Source: Segnochrobactrum spirostomi (GTDB lineage Bacteria > Pseudomonadota > Alphaproteobacteria > Rhizobiales > Segnochrobactraceae). From it: 64,000 nt of DNA. The first letter of the stretch is position 1. Each line of letters starts with the position of its first letter. Shown in pieces: positions 44,580 to 53,659 of the stretch. The DNA is taken from the NCBI RefSeq assembly GCF_009600605.1, contig NZ_VWNA01000001.1, positions 1,652,490 to 1,716,489 on the forward strand, given 5' to 3'. The position numbers and the translations under genes were made by a program. The notes beneath the pieces were generated by a model. That model was not told the DNA's origin. It made no database searches and saw only the letters and a program-made list of their open reading frames with translations.

Positions 44580-45462
44580 GCCGGTTCGTCTCGCCGCCGA
44601 CACCGCTCCCGCCGCTGCCCCCGCGCCGGCGCGCGATCTCCTCGTCGCCCGCGACCTCGTCGTCGCCTATGGCGGCGGCCGCAGCCTCCTCGGCGGCACC
44701 AAGGCCGCCGTTCCGGTACTCCACGGCGTCGGGCTCTCGATCGGCCGCGGCGAGACCGTCGGCATCGTCGGCGAATCCGGATCGGGCAAGACCACCCTCG
44801 GCCGCGCCCTGCTCGGCCTCGTCGCGCCGCGCGAGGGCTCGATCCGTTTCGACGGCACCGAGATCGTCGGCCTCGACGAGGGCGCCATGCGCCCGCTCCG
44901 GCGGCGCATGCAGATGATCTTCCAGGACCCGATGTCGTCGCTCAATCCGCGGCACTCGATCCGCACCATCCTGACCGGGCCACTGCGCCTGCACGGGCTC
45001 GCCGCGGATGCCCGCGAGGCCGCGCGCAAGGCCGAGGCGGTGCTCGACCGCGTCGGCCTGCCCCGTGCCGTACTCGACCGCAATCCGCACGAACTCTCGG
45101 GTGGACAGCGTCAGCGCGTCGGCATCGCCCGGGCGGTGGTGATGGAGCCGGATTTCGTCCTCGCCGACGAGATCGTCTCGGGGCTCGACGTCTCGACCCA
45201 GGCGCAGGTTCTGAACCTGCTCGGCGATCTTTGCCGCGAGATGGGCCTGGCGCTCGCCTTCATCAGCCACGATCTGTCGGTGATCCGCGCGGTGTGCCAG
45301 CGCGTCACCGTGCTGCGCGGCGGCCGGGTCGTCGAGGAAGGCCCGTGCGAGGCGGTGTTCGCGAACCCACAGGCCGCCTATACGCGGCTCCTGCTCGACG
45401 CCATTCCGCTGCCGGAGATCGATCCCGACTGGCTCGACAGGGTGCCGCCCGACGAGAGCTGA
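44572..45462 (+). CDS. ABC transporter ATP-binding protein, DppF family
   Basis: 296 residues from ATG 44572, which overlaps the preceding gene. Second ATPase of the importer. Seen: Walker [23 protein letters not shown]-loop MIFQDPMSSLNPRHSI, signature LSGGQRQRVGIARAVVMEPDFVLADEIVSGLDVSTQAQVLNLL (note ADEIVSGLD in Walker B/D-loop), H-loop FISHDLSVIRAVCQRV, and the oligopeptide-transporter tail PQAAYTRLLLDAIP. An N-terminal Ala/Pro-rich segment of ~20 residues is unusual but harmless. Last gene of the operon. Confidence 0.95.
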   Translation: MAEPVRLAADTAPAAAPAPARDLLVARDLVVAYGGGRSLLGGTKAAVPVLHGVGLSIGRGETVGIVGESGSGKTTLGRALLGLVAPREGSIRFDGTEIVGLDEGAMRPLRRRMQMIFQDPMSSLNPRHSIRTILTGPLRLHGLAADAREAARKAEAVLDRVGLPRAVLDRNPHELSGGQRQRVGIARAVVMEPDFVLADEIVSGLDVSTQAQVLNLLGDLCREMGLALAFISHDLSVIRAVCQRVTVLRGGRVVEEGPCEAVFANPQAAYTRLLLDAIPLPEIDPDWLDRVPPDES

Positions 45463-45469
45463 CGCCGCC

Positions 45470-45885
45470 TCAGCGGCGGCGGGGACCGCGCGCGTTCTGC
45501 CCGGCCCGTAGCGGTTCGCCCCCGGCTCGCCGGGGGTGAGCCCCAGGAAGATGAAGAAGAAAATGATGTTGGCGAGCGGCACGAGGAGCAGGAGCGAGAA
45601 GATCGCGCCCAGCCCCCGATCGTGCAGCCGCTTGATCGCCAAGGCAAATTCGGTCCACAGACCAATCGCCAGGATCGCCAGGAACAACGGATCCGGCGTC
45701 GTGATCAGCGTTTCGATGTCGCCGCGGAAGGGCGACAGCAGGATCGTCTCGACGAGCGAAACGAAGGCGAAGCCGAGCCAGAACGGCTCGCGGCCGATCC
45801 GCCCATCGAACGAGAGCAGGAGCCACAGGACCGTCGGGACGCCCACATGAGGCAACCGCGGAGGCTGGGGAGAGGGAAAGGCCAT
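45470..45885 (-). CDS. DUF805 family membrane protein (probable one-base frameshift near 45503)
   Basis: About 138 residues after repair. Small inner-membrane protein of unknown function. Seen: LLLSFDGRIGREPFWLGFAFVSLVETILLSPF, where S-F-x-G-R-I-x-R is the DUF805 entry motif, then LAILAIGLWTEFALAIKRLHDRGLGAIFSLLLLVPLANIIFFFIFLGLTPGEPGANRYGP, the usual K-R-L-H-D-x-x and G-x-x-G-x-N-x-Y/F-G-P-x end. Beyond ANRYGP the frame as given runs open into antisense of the ATPase gene; adding one base in the C runs at 45500-45507 gives a stop after NARGPRRR, the expected size. Start ATG 45885. Confidence 0.82.
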
Positions 45886-46200
45886 CGTTCCGTCCGGCAG
45901 GGGCGTTCGTGTCCGTTCCCCTATCCTGTCGGTGGCGGTTTGCCAACCGCGCCCAAGGCCGCAAGGGGTCTGCGCCGGCGGGTGGAAGCGGAGCGCGCGA
46001 CCCCCATCTGAGGGGTGCGATTGAACCGCGGCGAGGGCGGGGATAATGCTCTCGGGCGGGCGGACGCGATCGACGGCCGATTCACCGCGCGGCAGACGGC
46101 CGCAAGGCGCCGGCGAACGGCGCCGTAACAAGCGCCCCCGACGGGGCGGCAGGGACGGACGGACCCTCGGCGGGTCCGCGGTTCCCAGGGAGGCGAGCCG
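45886..46200. other. Divergent region upstream of panB
   Basis: 315 bases with no supported gene. It holds a possible panB promoter (46021-46047), a small hairpin ACCCC...GGGGT (46000-46016) and other short GC-rich hairpins. The GGGAGGCGAG just before panB ATG is a good ribosome site. Confidence 0.5.
46021..46047 (+). promoter_or_regulatory. Possible promoter of panB
   Basis: TTGAAC (46021-46026) and GATAAT (46042-46047) are separated by 15 bases (16 if read as ATTGAA), about 155 bases before the panB ATG. The -10 matches the consensus at five of six positions; the spacing is on the short side. Confidence 0.3.
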
Positions 46201-47061
46201 ATGAGCGTGACCAAAGCCGGCGCGAGACCGGCCGAACCGGCCTCCGGGCCGCGGCTCGGCGTGCCCGAGATCGCCGGCCGCAAGGGCGGCGTGCCGGTCG
46301 TGATGCTGACGGCCTACACCGCCCCGACGGCCCGCCTCCTCGACCCGCACGTCGATGTCCTGCTCGTCGGTGACAGCCTCGGCATGGTCGTCTACGGCCT
46401 CGAGTCCACCCTCGCCGTCACCGTCGACATGATGATCGCCCACGGCGCGGCGGTGGTGCGCGGCTCGCGCCGCGCCCTCGTTGTCGTCGATCTGCCGTTC
46501 GGCTCTTACCAGGAGAGCCCGGCCCAGGCCTTCCGCACCGCCGCGCGGGTGCTCGCCGAGACGGGTGCGGCCGCCGTCAAGCTCGAGGGCGGGCGGGAGA
46601 TGGCCGAGACGATCCGTTTCCTCACCGAGCGCGGCGTGCCGGTGATGGGCCATATCGGTCTGACGCCCCAGGCGGTGCACCGGCTCGGCGGCTTCCGCGC
46701 CCGCGGGCGCACCGAGGCGGAGCAGGAGACGATCCTCGCCGATGCCGTCGCGGTCGCGGAGGCCGGCGCGTTCTCGATCGTGGTCGAGGCGGTGATCGAA
46801 CCGCTCGCCCGCCGCATCACCGAGACCGTGCCGGTCGTCACCATCGGCATCGGCGCCTCGGCCGCCTGCGACGGCCAGGTGCTCGTCACCGAGGATGCGA
46901 GCGGCCTGTTCGACGCCTTCAAGCCGCGCTTCGTGAAGCGCTATGCCGAACTCGGCCGCGGCCTCGAGGCGGTCGCCCAGGCCTATGCCGAAGAGGTGCG
47001 CGCCCGCCGCTTCCCCGCCGATGAGAACCTGTTCGGCGTCGCGCGCGGCGGGAAGGGCTGA
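46201..47061 (+). CDS. panB: 3-methyl-2-oxobutanoate hydroxymethyltransferase
   Basis: 286 residues. Transfers a hydroxymethyl group from methylenetetrahydrofolate to ketoisovalerate, giving ketopantoate, the first pantothenate step. Seen: [53 protein letters not shown] (metal ligand Asp in VGDSLG), [37 protein letters not shown] (Asp and Glu ligands), [21 protein letters not shown] and ENLFG at the end. Upstream of panC in the same direction, 154 bases apart. Intact. Confidence 0.97.
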   Translation: MSVTKAGARPAEPASGPRLGVPEIAGRKGGVPVVMLTAYTAPTARLLDPHVDVLLVGDSLGMVVYGLESTLAVTVDMMIAHGAAVVRGSRRALVVVDLPFGSYQESPAQAFRTAARVLAETGAAAVKLEGGREMAETIRFLTERGVPVMGHIGLTPQAVHRLGGFRARGRTEAEQETILADAVAVAEAGAFSIVVEAVIEPLARRITETVPVVTIGIGASAACDGQVLVTEDASGLFDAFKPRFVKRYAELGRGLEAVAQAYAEEVRARRFPADENLFGVARGGKG

Positions 47062-47215
47062 TCCCGCGCCGACCGTAAAGACGCCGCGGACGAGCGTCCC
47101 GGCGTCCGCTTGCGGGATCGTTCCCTCGCGTTCGGTCTCGACAGCGATTGTGCCGCCGCCCGGTTATCGCCAAGGTCGCGCTCTTTCTTCCACTTCTTCG
47201 CCGTCAGGAGACCCC

Positions 47216-48067
47216 ATGCACGTCGTTCACACCGTCGCCGATCTGCGCCGGGCGCTCGGCTCGTCTAGGGACCACAGCCTGGTGCCGACGATGGGGAACC
47301 TCCACGCCGGCCACCTCTCCCTCGTCGAGGCGGCGGCGCGGCGGAGCACCGGGCCGGTCGTCGTGTCGATCTTCGTGAACCGGCTGCAATTCCAGCCGAA
47401 CGAGGATTTCGACCGCTATCCCCGCACGCTTCAGGCCGACGTCGAGAAGCTCGCCGCGACGCCCGCCGCCATCGTCTTCGCCCCCGACGAACGGGAGATG
47501 TATCCCGAACCGCAGACGGTGAAGGTGGTGCCGCCCGCGGCGATCGCCGACATTCTCGAAGGCGCGTTCCGCCCCGGCTTCTTCACCGGCGTCGCCACCG
47601 TCGTCGCCAAGCTGTTTTGCCTGGTCGAGCCGGCGGTCGCGGTGTTCGGCAAGAAGGATTATCAGCAGTTGATGGTGGTGCGCGCGCTCGCCCGCCAGCT
47701 CGGCATGCGGGTCGAGATCGTCGGTGCGGAAACGGTGCGGGCCGACGACGGCCTGGCCCTCTCCTCCCGCAACGGCTACCTCTCGGCGGAGGAGCGCGCC
47801 ACCGCCATGGCCTTGAACGCGGCGCTGCGGGCGCTCGTCGCCGCCGCGCAATCGCCCGCCGCGAGCGTCGGCGATATCGCGGCCGCGGAGACGGCCGAAA
47901 CCGCACGGCTCGCCGGGGCGGGATGGGCGGTCGATTATCTGAGTGTGCGCCGCCGCACAGATCTCGGCCTGCCCGAGGCCGGCGACCTCACCGGCGCCGA
48001 CACCCTCGTCGCCCTCGGCGCCGCCCGCCTCGGCACCACCCGCCTCATCGACAATATCGAGATCTGA
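47216..48067 (+). CDS. panC: Pantothenate synthetase
   Basis: 283 residues. Condenses pantoate and beta-alanine with ATP to pantothenate. Seen: [21 protein letters not shown] (the HxGH nucleotide motif as H-A-G-H), [80 protein letters not shown], and the KMSKS-like [19 protein letters not shown] replaces the more usual F-V-N-P. The start ATG 47216 follows a TCAGGAGACC ribosome site. Together with panB it supplies coenzyme A synthesis. Confidence 0.96.
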   Translation: MHVVHTVADLRRALGSSRDHSLVPTMGNLHAGHLSLVEAAARRSTGPVVVSIFVNRLQFQPNEDFDRYPRTLQADVEKLAATPAAIVFAPDEREMYPEPQTVKVVPPAAIADILEGAFRPGFFTGVATVVAKLFCLVEPAVAVFGKKDYQQLMVVRALARQLGMRVEIVGAETVRADDGLALSSRNGYLSAEERATAMALNAALRALVAAAQSPAASVGDIAAAETAETARLAGAGWAVDYLSVRRRTDLGLPEAGDLTGADTLVALGAARLGTTRLIDNIEI

Positions 48068-48111
48068 CCGGGCGACCGTTGCGGGCCCGGGGCGGGCTTC
48101 CGCCGCGCCCT

Positions 48112-49260
48112 TCAGCCCTGCCGCGACAGCGCGCCGAGGCGCCAGACCGCGGCGACGTCCCGCGCCGTGGCGCGGAGATTGGGGCCGGCCTCCGCCAGCG
48201 CCTCGGCGAGGGTGCAGGGGCGGCCGAGAACGCTGAAGACGGCGTCGATGCCGTGGGCATAAACCGCCGCCACCCCGGGGCCGAGCGAGCCCGCGATGGC
48301 GATGACCGGCTTGCCGTGCCGCTTGGCGACCGCCGCGACGCCGACGGGCGTCTTGCCGTGGATGGTCTGGCCGTCGATCCGCCCCTCCCCAGTGATGACG
48401 AGATCGGCGTCGGCGACGGCGGCGTCGAGGCCGACCGCCTCCATCACGATCGCCGCGCCGGGCCTGAGCCGCGCCCCGAGCAGCGCATGGAGCCCGGCGC
48501 CGAGCCCGCCGGCCGCGCCGCCGCCCGGCAGGTCCGCGACCGAACGGCCGGTCGCCGCCTCGATCGCCCCCGCGAAGCGCGCCAGGCCGCGATCGAGCGC
48601 CGCGACCATGGCCGGCGTCGCGCCCTTCTGCGGGCCGAACACCGCCGAGGCACCATCCGGCCCAACGAGGGGATTGTCCACGTCGCAAGCCGCCTCGATC
48701 GAGCATTCTGCGAGCCGGGGATCGAGGCTTGAAAGGTCGATGCGGGCGAGAGCGGCGAGCGCCCCGCCGCCCGGGCCGATCGGCCGGCCTTCGCCGTCGA
48801 GGAGCCGCGCCCCGAGCGCCGCCGCCATGCCGGCCCCGCCGTCGTTCGTCGCGCTGCCGCCGAGGCCGACGACGAGATGGCGCGCGCCGCGGTCGAACGC
48901 CGCGCGGATGAGCTCGCCGACGCCGGCGGTGGTGGTGACGAGAGGATCGCGGCGCTCCGGCGGCACCAGGGCGAGGCCGGCCGCGGCGGCCATCTCGATC
49001 ACCGCCGTGCGGCCGTCGCCCGTCACGCCGTAGAACGCCTCGACGGGCGCCCCGAGCGGCCCGGTGACGGAGAGCGCGACGCACTCGCCGCCGGTCGCCG
49101 CGACGAGGGCCTCGACGGTGCCCTCGCCACCGTCGGCGACCGGCAACAGGCGATAGTCGGCGTCTGGAAAAATCTCGGCGAACCCGGCCCCGATCTCGCG
49201 CGCCACGTCGGCGGCCGAGAGGCTTTCTTTGAAGGAATCCGGGGCGATGACGATCTTCAT
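48112..49260 (-). CDS. Glycerate kinase (GarK/GlxK type)
   Basis: 382 residues. Phosphorylates glycerate to 2-phosphoglycerate. Seen: MKIVIAPDSFKESLSAADVAREIGAGF at the start, LLPVADGGEGTVEALV, LVVGLGGSATNDGGAGMAAALGARLLD, ACDVDNPLVGPDGASAVFGPQKGA, GGGAAGGLGAGLHALLGARLRPGA, and LVITGEGRIDGQTIHGKTPVGVAAVAKRHGKPVIAIAGSL. This matches the GarK family throughout. Start ATG 49260 is fixed by the MKIVIAPDSFKES motif. Convergent with panC; upstream is the terminator of the RND operon. Confidence 0.95.
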   Translation of the reverse strand: MKIVIAPDSFKESLSAADVAREIGAGFAEIFPDADYRLLPVADGGEGTVEALVAATGGECVALSVTGPLGAPVEAFYGVTGDGRTAVIEMAAAAGLALVPPERRDPLVTTTAGVGELIRAAFDRGARHLVVGLGGSATNDGGAGMAAALGARLLDGEGRPIGPGGGALAALARIDLSSLDPRLAECSIEAACDVDNPLVGPDGASAVFGPQKGATPAMVAALDRGLARFAGAIEAATGRSVADLPGGGAAGGLGAGLHALLGARLRPGAAIVMEAVGLDAAVADADLVITGEGRIDGQTIHGKTPVGVAAVAKRHGKPVIAIAGSLGPGVAAVYAHGIDAVFSVLGRPCTLAEALAEAGPNLRATARDVAAVWRLGALSRQG

Positions 49261-49383
49261 CGGGAGGAACTCTCGTGCAGGCGAGGCGGACACGTCGGCG
49301 CCGGCCGACCGACGCACCATCGTCGCCGGGCGATCCCGCGTCGAGCCCCTTCTCGCCTCCACCGCGGCCCCGGGGGGCGCCCG

Positions 49384-49417
49384 AAAACAAATCGGCCGCC
49401 GGAGACCGGCGGCCGAT
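49384..49417 (-). terminator. Strong terminator ending the NRPS-exporter operon
   Basis: ATCGGCCGCCGG (49391-49402) and CCGGCGGCCGAT (49406-49417) form a perfect 12-bp stem with a 3-base loop. On the minus strand, 23 bases past the RND gene stop, the stem runs into TTTGTTTTC. This is a classical rho-independent terminator. Confidence 0.78.
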
Positions 49418-49439
49418 GAGGTGTCGTTTGCGTCGCGGG

Positions 49440-52400
49440 TCAGACCGAGCCGGCCGGCGCGGGCTCGGCGGGCGCGTGCTCGTCTTCGCCCTCGTGGGCC
49501 TTATCGCCGTGCGCGAGCACGAGATAGAAGGCCGGCACGACGAACAGCGTGAACAGCGTACCGATCGCGAGACCGGAGGCGATCACGAGGCCCATGTTGA
49601 AGCGCGAGTTCGCGCCGGCGCCCGCCGCCGTGATGAGCGGCACGACACCGAGCACCATGGCGGCCGTCGTCATCAGGATCGGCCGCAAGCGAACCGAAGC
49701 CGCCTCGATGATGGCCTCGCGCTTCGCCTTGCCGTGCAACCGCAGCTCGTTCGCCACCTCCACCATCAGGATGCCGTGCTTGCTGACGAGACCCATCAGC
49801 GTCACCAGACCGACCTGGGTGTAGATGTTGATGCTGGCGCCGCCGAGACCGAGGCTGATGAAGACCAGCGCGCCGGCGAGCGACATCGGCACCGAGACAA
49901 GGATGATGATGGGATCGCGGAAGCTGTTGAAGAGCGCCGCGAGCGACAGGAAGATGATGATGAGGGCGAGCGCGAACGTGTTCACGAAGCCGCCCGATTC
50001 CTGCTCGAGCTGGCGCGACGCCCCACCATAATCGATGGAATAGCCGGCCGGCAGCGACCTGGCCGCGATATCCTTCAGCGTCTGAAGGGCCTCGCCGTCG
50101 GTCACGCCCGGCATGGCGACACCGGAGATCGTCGCGGAATTGAGCTGCTGGAAGTGGTTCAGCGATTCCGGAACGGTCTTGGTCTCGATGTGGGCGATCG
50201 TCGACAGCGGCACGCTCGTCCCGTCGCTCGCCTTGATATAATAGTTCAAGAGCTGATCGAGGTTCAGGCGGTGCATCTGCATCACCTGCGGGATGATCTT
50301 ATACGAGCGACCATCGTAGCTGAAATAGTTTGTATAGTTGCCGCCGAGCATAGTCGCCAGCGCGGCACCGATGTCGTTCATGTTGAGGCCGAGGCTCGAG
50401 GCCTTCGCACGATCAAAATAGATGGTCGCCTGGGGTTGGTCATATTTCAGATCGTTGTCGAGGAAGATGAACTTGCCCGACTTGTAGGCCTCCGCCATGA
50501 AGGCGCTGGCGATGTCGTTGATCCGCGAGAACGGCTCGGTCGACTTGAGCACGAACTGGATCGGCAGACCGTTGCTGCCCGGCAGCGGCGGAAGCTGGAA
50601 GGCGACGAGACGAGCGCCGGCAACGTTGTTGAACTTGTTCTGGATCACCGGCTGCAATTGCAGCGTCGTCTCCTTGCGCTTGTCCCACGGCTTCAGCACC
50701 CAGCCGCCGATGATCTGACTGGGCGTGTCGATCTGGAAGATCAGGTCGGTCTGCGGTTCCTTGGAGAGGATGTCGTAGACCTGCCGATCGTAGAACGAGC
50801 GTTGATCGAGCGTGGCGGTCGGCGCCGTCGTCATCTGATAGAGGATGACGCCCTGGTCTTCCTGCGGCGCCAGTTCGCTCGTGGAGTGCGTGTAGAGCCA
50901 ATAGATGCTCGACAGCACGATGAGGCCGAACAGGATCGTCACCGGGACGGTCTTCAGCGCGCTCGTCAGCATGCGCGTGTAGGTGCGCGTTACCCAGCCC
51001 ATGGTGGCGTCGATGACGTGGACGATACGCCGTTCGATGCCGCCCATCTCGGCGTGCGGCTTCAAGAGGTGGGCGGAGTTCATCGGCGACAGCGTCAGCG
51101 CGATGATCGCCGACACGGTGACGGCGGCGACGAGGGTGAAGGCGAACTCGGTGAAGAGCGCGCCGGTGAGGCCACCCTGGAAACCGACCGGCACATAGAC
51201 GGCGATGAGCACGACCGTCATGGCGATGATCGGGCTCGCGAGCTCGCGGGCCGCCTTGATCGCCGCGTCGAAGGGCTTCAGGCCCTCCTCCATATGCCGG
51301 TTGACGCCCTCCACGACGATGATGGCGTCGTCGACGACGAGACCGATCGCGAGCACCAGCGCGAGCAGCGTGAGCAGATTAATGGAGAACCCGAACATCA
51401 GCATGATCGCGAAGCTGCCGATGAGGGAGAGCGGGATCGCCACGATCGGGATCAGGACCGAGCGCCAGGAGCCGAGAAAGACGAACACGACGAGGGTCAC
51501 GATCGCCATCGCTTCGAACAGCGAATGCACCACCTCGTCGATCGAGGCGTTCACGAAGTCCGTCGCGTCGTAGAGGATGGTGGCGGTCAGGCCATTCGGC
51601 AGGTTGGCGGTGATGTCGGGCAGCACGCCGCGGATGCCGGAGATCACGTTCAGCAGGTTGGCGCCCGGCGCCACCTGGATGCCGATATAGACGGCTGTCT
51701 TGCCGTTGAAGCTCGTCTTCGAATCGTAGTCGTCGCTACCGAGCGTCACATTCGCCACGTCTTCGAGACGGATGATGGCGCCGTTAACGTTCTTGATGAT
51801 GAGCTTCTTGTATTCGTCTACCGAGTGCAAGTTGGTCGCGCTCGATAGGTTGATCTGGATGAGGCGGCCCTTTGTGTTGCCGAGGCCGGCGATATAGTCG
51901 TTCGAGTTGAGCGCGTTCGAAACGTCCGTCGCCGTGAGACCGAGCGCGGCGAGCTTCACCGGATCAAGCCAGATCCGCATCGAGAAGTTTTTACCGCCGA
52001 GAATCTCGGCAGTCTGCACGCCGGTCACCGCCTGAAGCTTCGGCTGCACGACGCGGGTCAGATAGTCGGTAACCTGGTTCTGGGGCAGTACGTCGCTCGA
52101 GAAGCCGATATACATCGAGTCGATGGTCTGCCCGACCTTGAGGGTCAGCGTCGGCTGTTGGGTGCCGCTCGGCAATTGGTTGAGGACCGAGTTCACCTTG
52201 GTGTTGATCTCGGTCAGCGCCTTGCCGGAATCGTAGTTGAGCCGCAGGTTGGCGGTGATCGTGCTGGTGCCCGTCTGGCTCGTCGACGTCATGTAGTCGA
52301 TGCCGTTGGCCTGGGCGATGGCGTTCTCGAGCGGCGTCGTGATGAAGCCGGCGATGATGTCGGAATCGGCGCCGGCATAGGTCGTCGCGATGGTGACGAC

Positions 52401-52529
52401 GGCGTTCTGGGTCGCCGGATATTGCAGGACCGGCAGCGACAGCATCGCCCGCAGGCCGATCACCAGGATGAGGGCGCTGACGACGAGCGCCAGCACCGGG
52501 CGTTTGATGAAAATATCGGTGAAGCGCAT
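49440..52529 (-). CDS. RND efflux pump, inner-membrane subunit
   Basis: 1029 residues, the size of AcrB/MexB-type HAE1 pumps. Seen: MRFTDIFIKRPVLALVVSALILVIGLRAMLSLPVLQYP, large periplasmic loops after helices 1 and 7, helix-4 proton-relay pair in GLVVDDAIIVVEGVNRHMEEG, and helix-10 Lys region GLVSKHGILMVEVANELR; these are the Asp-Asp and Lys of the proton pathway. Twelve membrane helices are expected. The codon use is less GC-extreme than neighbours. It is the last of three exporter genes behind an NRPS, 11 bases after the adaptor gene, so its cargo is probably the peptide made by that NRPS. Confidence 0.96.
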   Translation of the reverse strand: MRFTDIFIKRPVLALVVSALILVIGLRAMLSLPVLQYPATQNAVVTIATTYAGADSDIIAGFITTPLENAIAQANGIDYMTSTSQTGTSTITANLRLNYDSGKALTEINTKVNSVLNQLPSGTQQPTLTLKVGQTIDSMYIGFSSDVLPQNQVTDYLTRVVQPKLQAVTGVQTAEILGGKNFSMRIWLDPVKLAALGLTATDVSNALNSNDYIAGLGNTKGRLIQINLSSATNLHSVDEYKKLIIKNVNGAIIRLEDVANVTLGSDDYDSKTSFNGKTAVYIGIQVAPGANLLNVISGIRGVLPDITANLPNGLTATILYDATDFVNASIDEVVHSLFEAMAIVTLVVFVFLGSWRSVLIPIVAIPLSLIGSFAIMLMFGFSINLLTLLALVLAIGLVVDDAIIVVEGVNRHMEEGLKPFDAAIKAARELASPIIAMTVVLIAVYVPVGFQGGLTGALFTEFAFTLVAAVTVSAIIALTLSPMNSAHLLKPHAEMGGIERRIVHVIDATMGWVTRTYTRMLTSALKTVPVTILFGLIVLSSIYWLYTHSTSELAPQEDQGVILYQMTTAPTATLDQRSFYDRQVYDILSKEPQTDLIFQIDTPSQIIGGWVLKPWDKRKETTLQLQPVIQNKFNNVAGARLVAFQLPPLPGSNGLPIQFVLKSTEPFSRINDIASAFMAEAYKSGKFIFLDNDLKYDQPQATIYFDRAKASSLGLNMNDIGAALATMLGGNYTNYFSYDGRSYKIIPQVMQMHRLNLDQLLNYYIKASDGTSVPLSTIAHIETKTVPESLNHFQQLNSATISGVAMPGVTDGEALQTLKDIAARSLPAGYSIDYGGASRQLEQESGGFVNTFALALIIIFLSLAALFNSFRDPIIILVSVPMSLAGALVFISLGLGGASINIYTQVGLVTLMGLVSKHGILMVEVANELRLHGKAKREAIIEAASVRLRPILMTTAAMVLGVVPLITAAGAGANSRFNMGLVIASGLAIGTLFTLFVVPAFYLVLAHGDKAHEGEDEHAPAEPAPAGSV

Positions 52530-52540
52530 CGTCGTGGCCC

Positions 52541-53659
52541 TTACTGATCCGCCACGACCGGATTGGCCTCGGCGATGGGCACGTGCGAATTGTCGATCTT
52601 CACCGGCGAGCCGTTGCGCAGCTTGATCTGGCCGACGGTCACGACCATCTCGCCTTCCTTGACGCCGTCGAGCACGGCGATGAGGTCGCCTTCGGTCTGG
52701 CCGGTCTTCACGAAGGTCTGGCGCGCCACCTCGCCTTCGCCGTTCTTGTCCTTGTCGACGATGAAGACGGTGTTGCCGTAGGAGTTCGCGACAATCGCCG
52801 TCTGCGGCAGCGACACATATTGCTCGGGCTTGCCGACTTCGATGGAGAGCGAGACGAACATCCCGGGCAGGAGCCGCTTGTCGGGGTTCTTAAAGGTCGC
52901 GCGGACCTTCGCGTTGCGGCTGCCGGACTCCACCTTCGGACTGATGGCGGATATCTCGCCGAGGAAGGTCTCGCCCGGGAAGGTATCCACCTTGAGGCGG
53001 ACCTCCTGGCCGATCTTGAGCTGATCCACGGACTTCTGCGGCACATAGAAGTCCGAAAAGATCGGATCGAGCGCCTGGAGCGTCACGATCGTCGTGCCGG
53101 CGCTCAGATATTGGCCGAGATCGACGGCGCGAATGCCGAGGCGGCCGGCGAACGGCGCGGTCAGCCGATATTGCTCGACGAGGGCCTGCTGCTGGGCCAC
53201 GAGGGCCTCGGCGTTCTTGAGGTTCGCCTGATCGGTGTCGACCGTCGCCTGGGCGACGGCGTTGATCTTGAGCTGCTGCTGGTCACGCTTCAGGTTGATG
53301 GCATCGAGCTCCGCGGTCGCCTTGAGGGATTCGAGCTTCGCCACCTGATCGTCGGCATTGAGCTGAAGCAGCGTCTTGCCGGCCGGGACTTCATCGCCCG
53401 ACTGGAAGTTGATCGTCTGAACGATGCCGGAAACCTGCAGCGACAGGTCGGCGCCGTCGGAGGCGCGCAGCTCACCGACGAGATCGATCTTCGGCTGCCA
53501 ACTCCGCATTTTTGCCGGCTGGGCCGCGACGATCTGGGCGGGGTTCGCCATGCCGGAGATGGCCTGCTGGATCATCCCAGCCTTGAAATTCTGGAACCAG
53601 TAGAGCCCGTAGGCGGCGGCGCCCACAACAACGAGCATGATCACCAAACGCTTGATCAC
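52541..53659 (-). CDS. RND efflux periplasmic adaptor (membrane-fusion protein)
   Basis: 372 residues. One N-terminal helix (LVIMLVVVGAAAYGLYWFQNF), then the adaptor fold: lipoyl half LSLQVSGIVQTINFQSGDEVPAGKTLLQLNADDQ, a coiled hairpin (AELDAINLKRDQQQLK...DQANLKNAEALVAQQQALVEQ), the second lipoyl half YRLTAPFAGRLGIRAVDLGQYLSAGTTIVTLQALDPIFSDFYVPQKSVDQLKIGQ, and a beta-barrel RATFKNPDKRLLPGMFVSLSIEVG. It links the RND pump to the outer-membrane channel. The GTG start at 53659 overlaps the stop of the outer-membrane gene (GTGA), showing coupled translation. No lipobox. Confidence 0.95.
   Translation of the reverse strand: MIKRLVIMLVVVGAAAYGLYWFQNFKAGMIQQAISGMANPAQIVAAQPAKMRSWQPKIDLVGELRASDGADLSLQVSGIVQTINFQSGDEVPAGKTLLQLNADDQVAKLESLKATAELDAINLKRDQQQLKINAVAQATVDTDQANLKNAEALVAQQQALVEQYRLTAPFAGRLGIRAVDLGQYLSAGTTIVTLQALDPIFSDFYVPQKSVDQLKIGQEVRLKVDTFPGETFLGEISAISPKVESGSRNAKVRATFKNPDKRLLPGMFVSLSIEVGKPEQYVSLPQTAIVANSYGNTVFIVDKDKNGEGEVARQTFVKTGQTEGDLIAVLDGVKEGEMVVTVGQIKLRNGSPVKIDNSHVPIAEANPVVADQ

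Noticed and set aside
46000-46016. A small ACCCC/GGGGT hairpin in the leader region of panB as a possible riboswitch
   Set aside because: Too short and unlike any riboswitch fold I know; treated only as part of the intergenic region.
44521-46680. A 719-codon minus-strand open frame containing the DUF805 protein
   Set aside because: Only the DUF805 segment is recognisable; the rest is antisense to the ABC ATPase and panB. A one-base correction ends the DUF805 gene at 45470.
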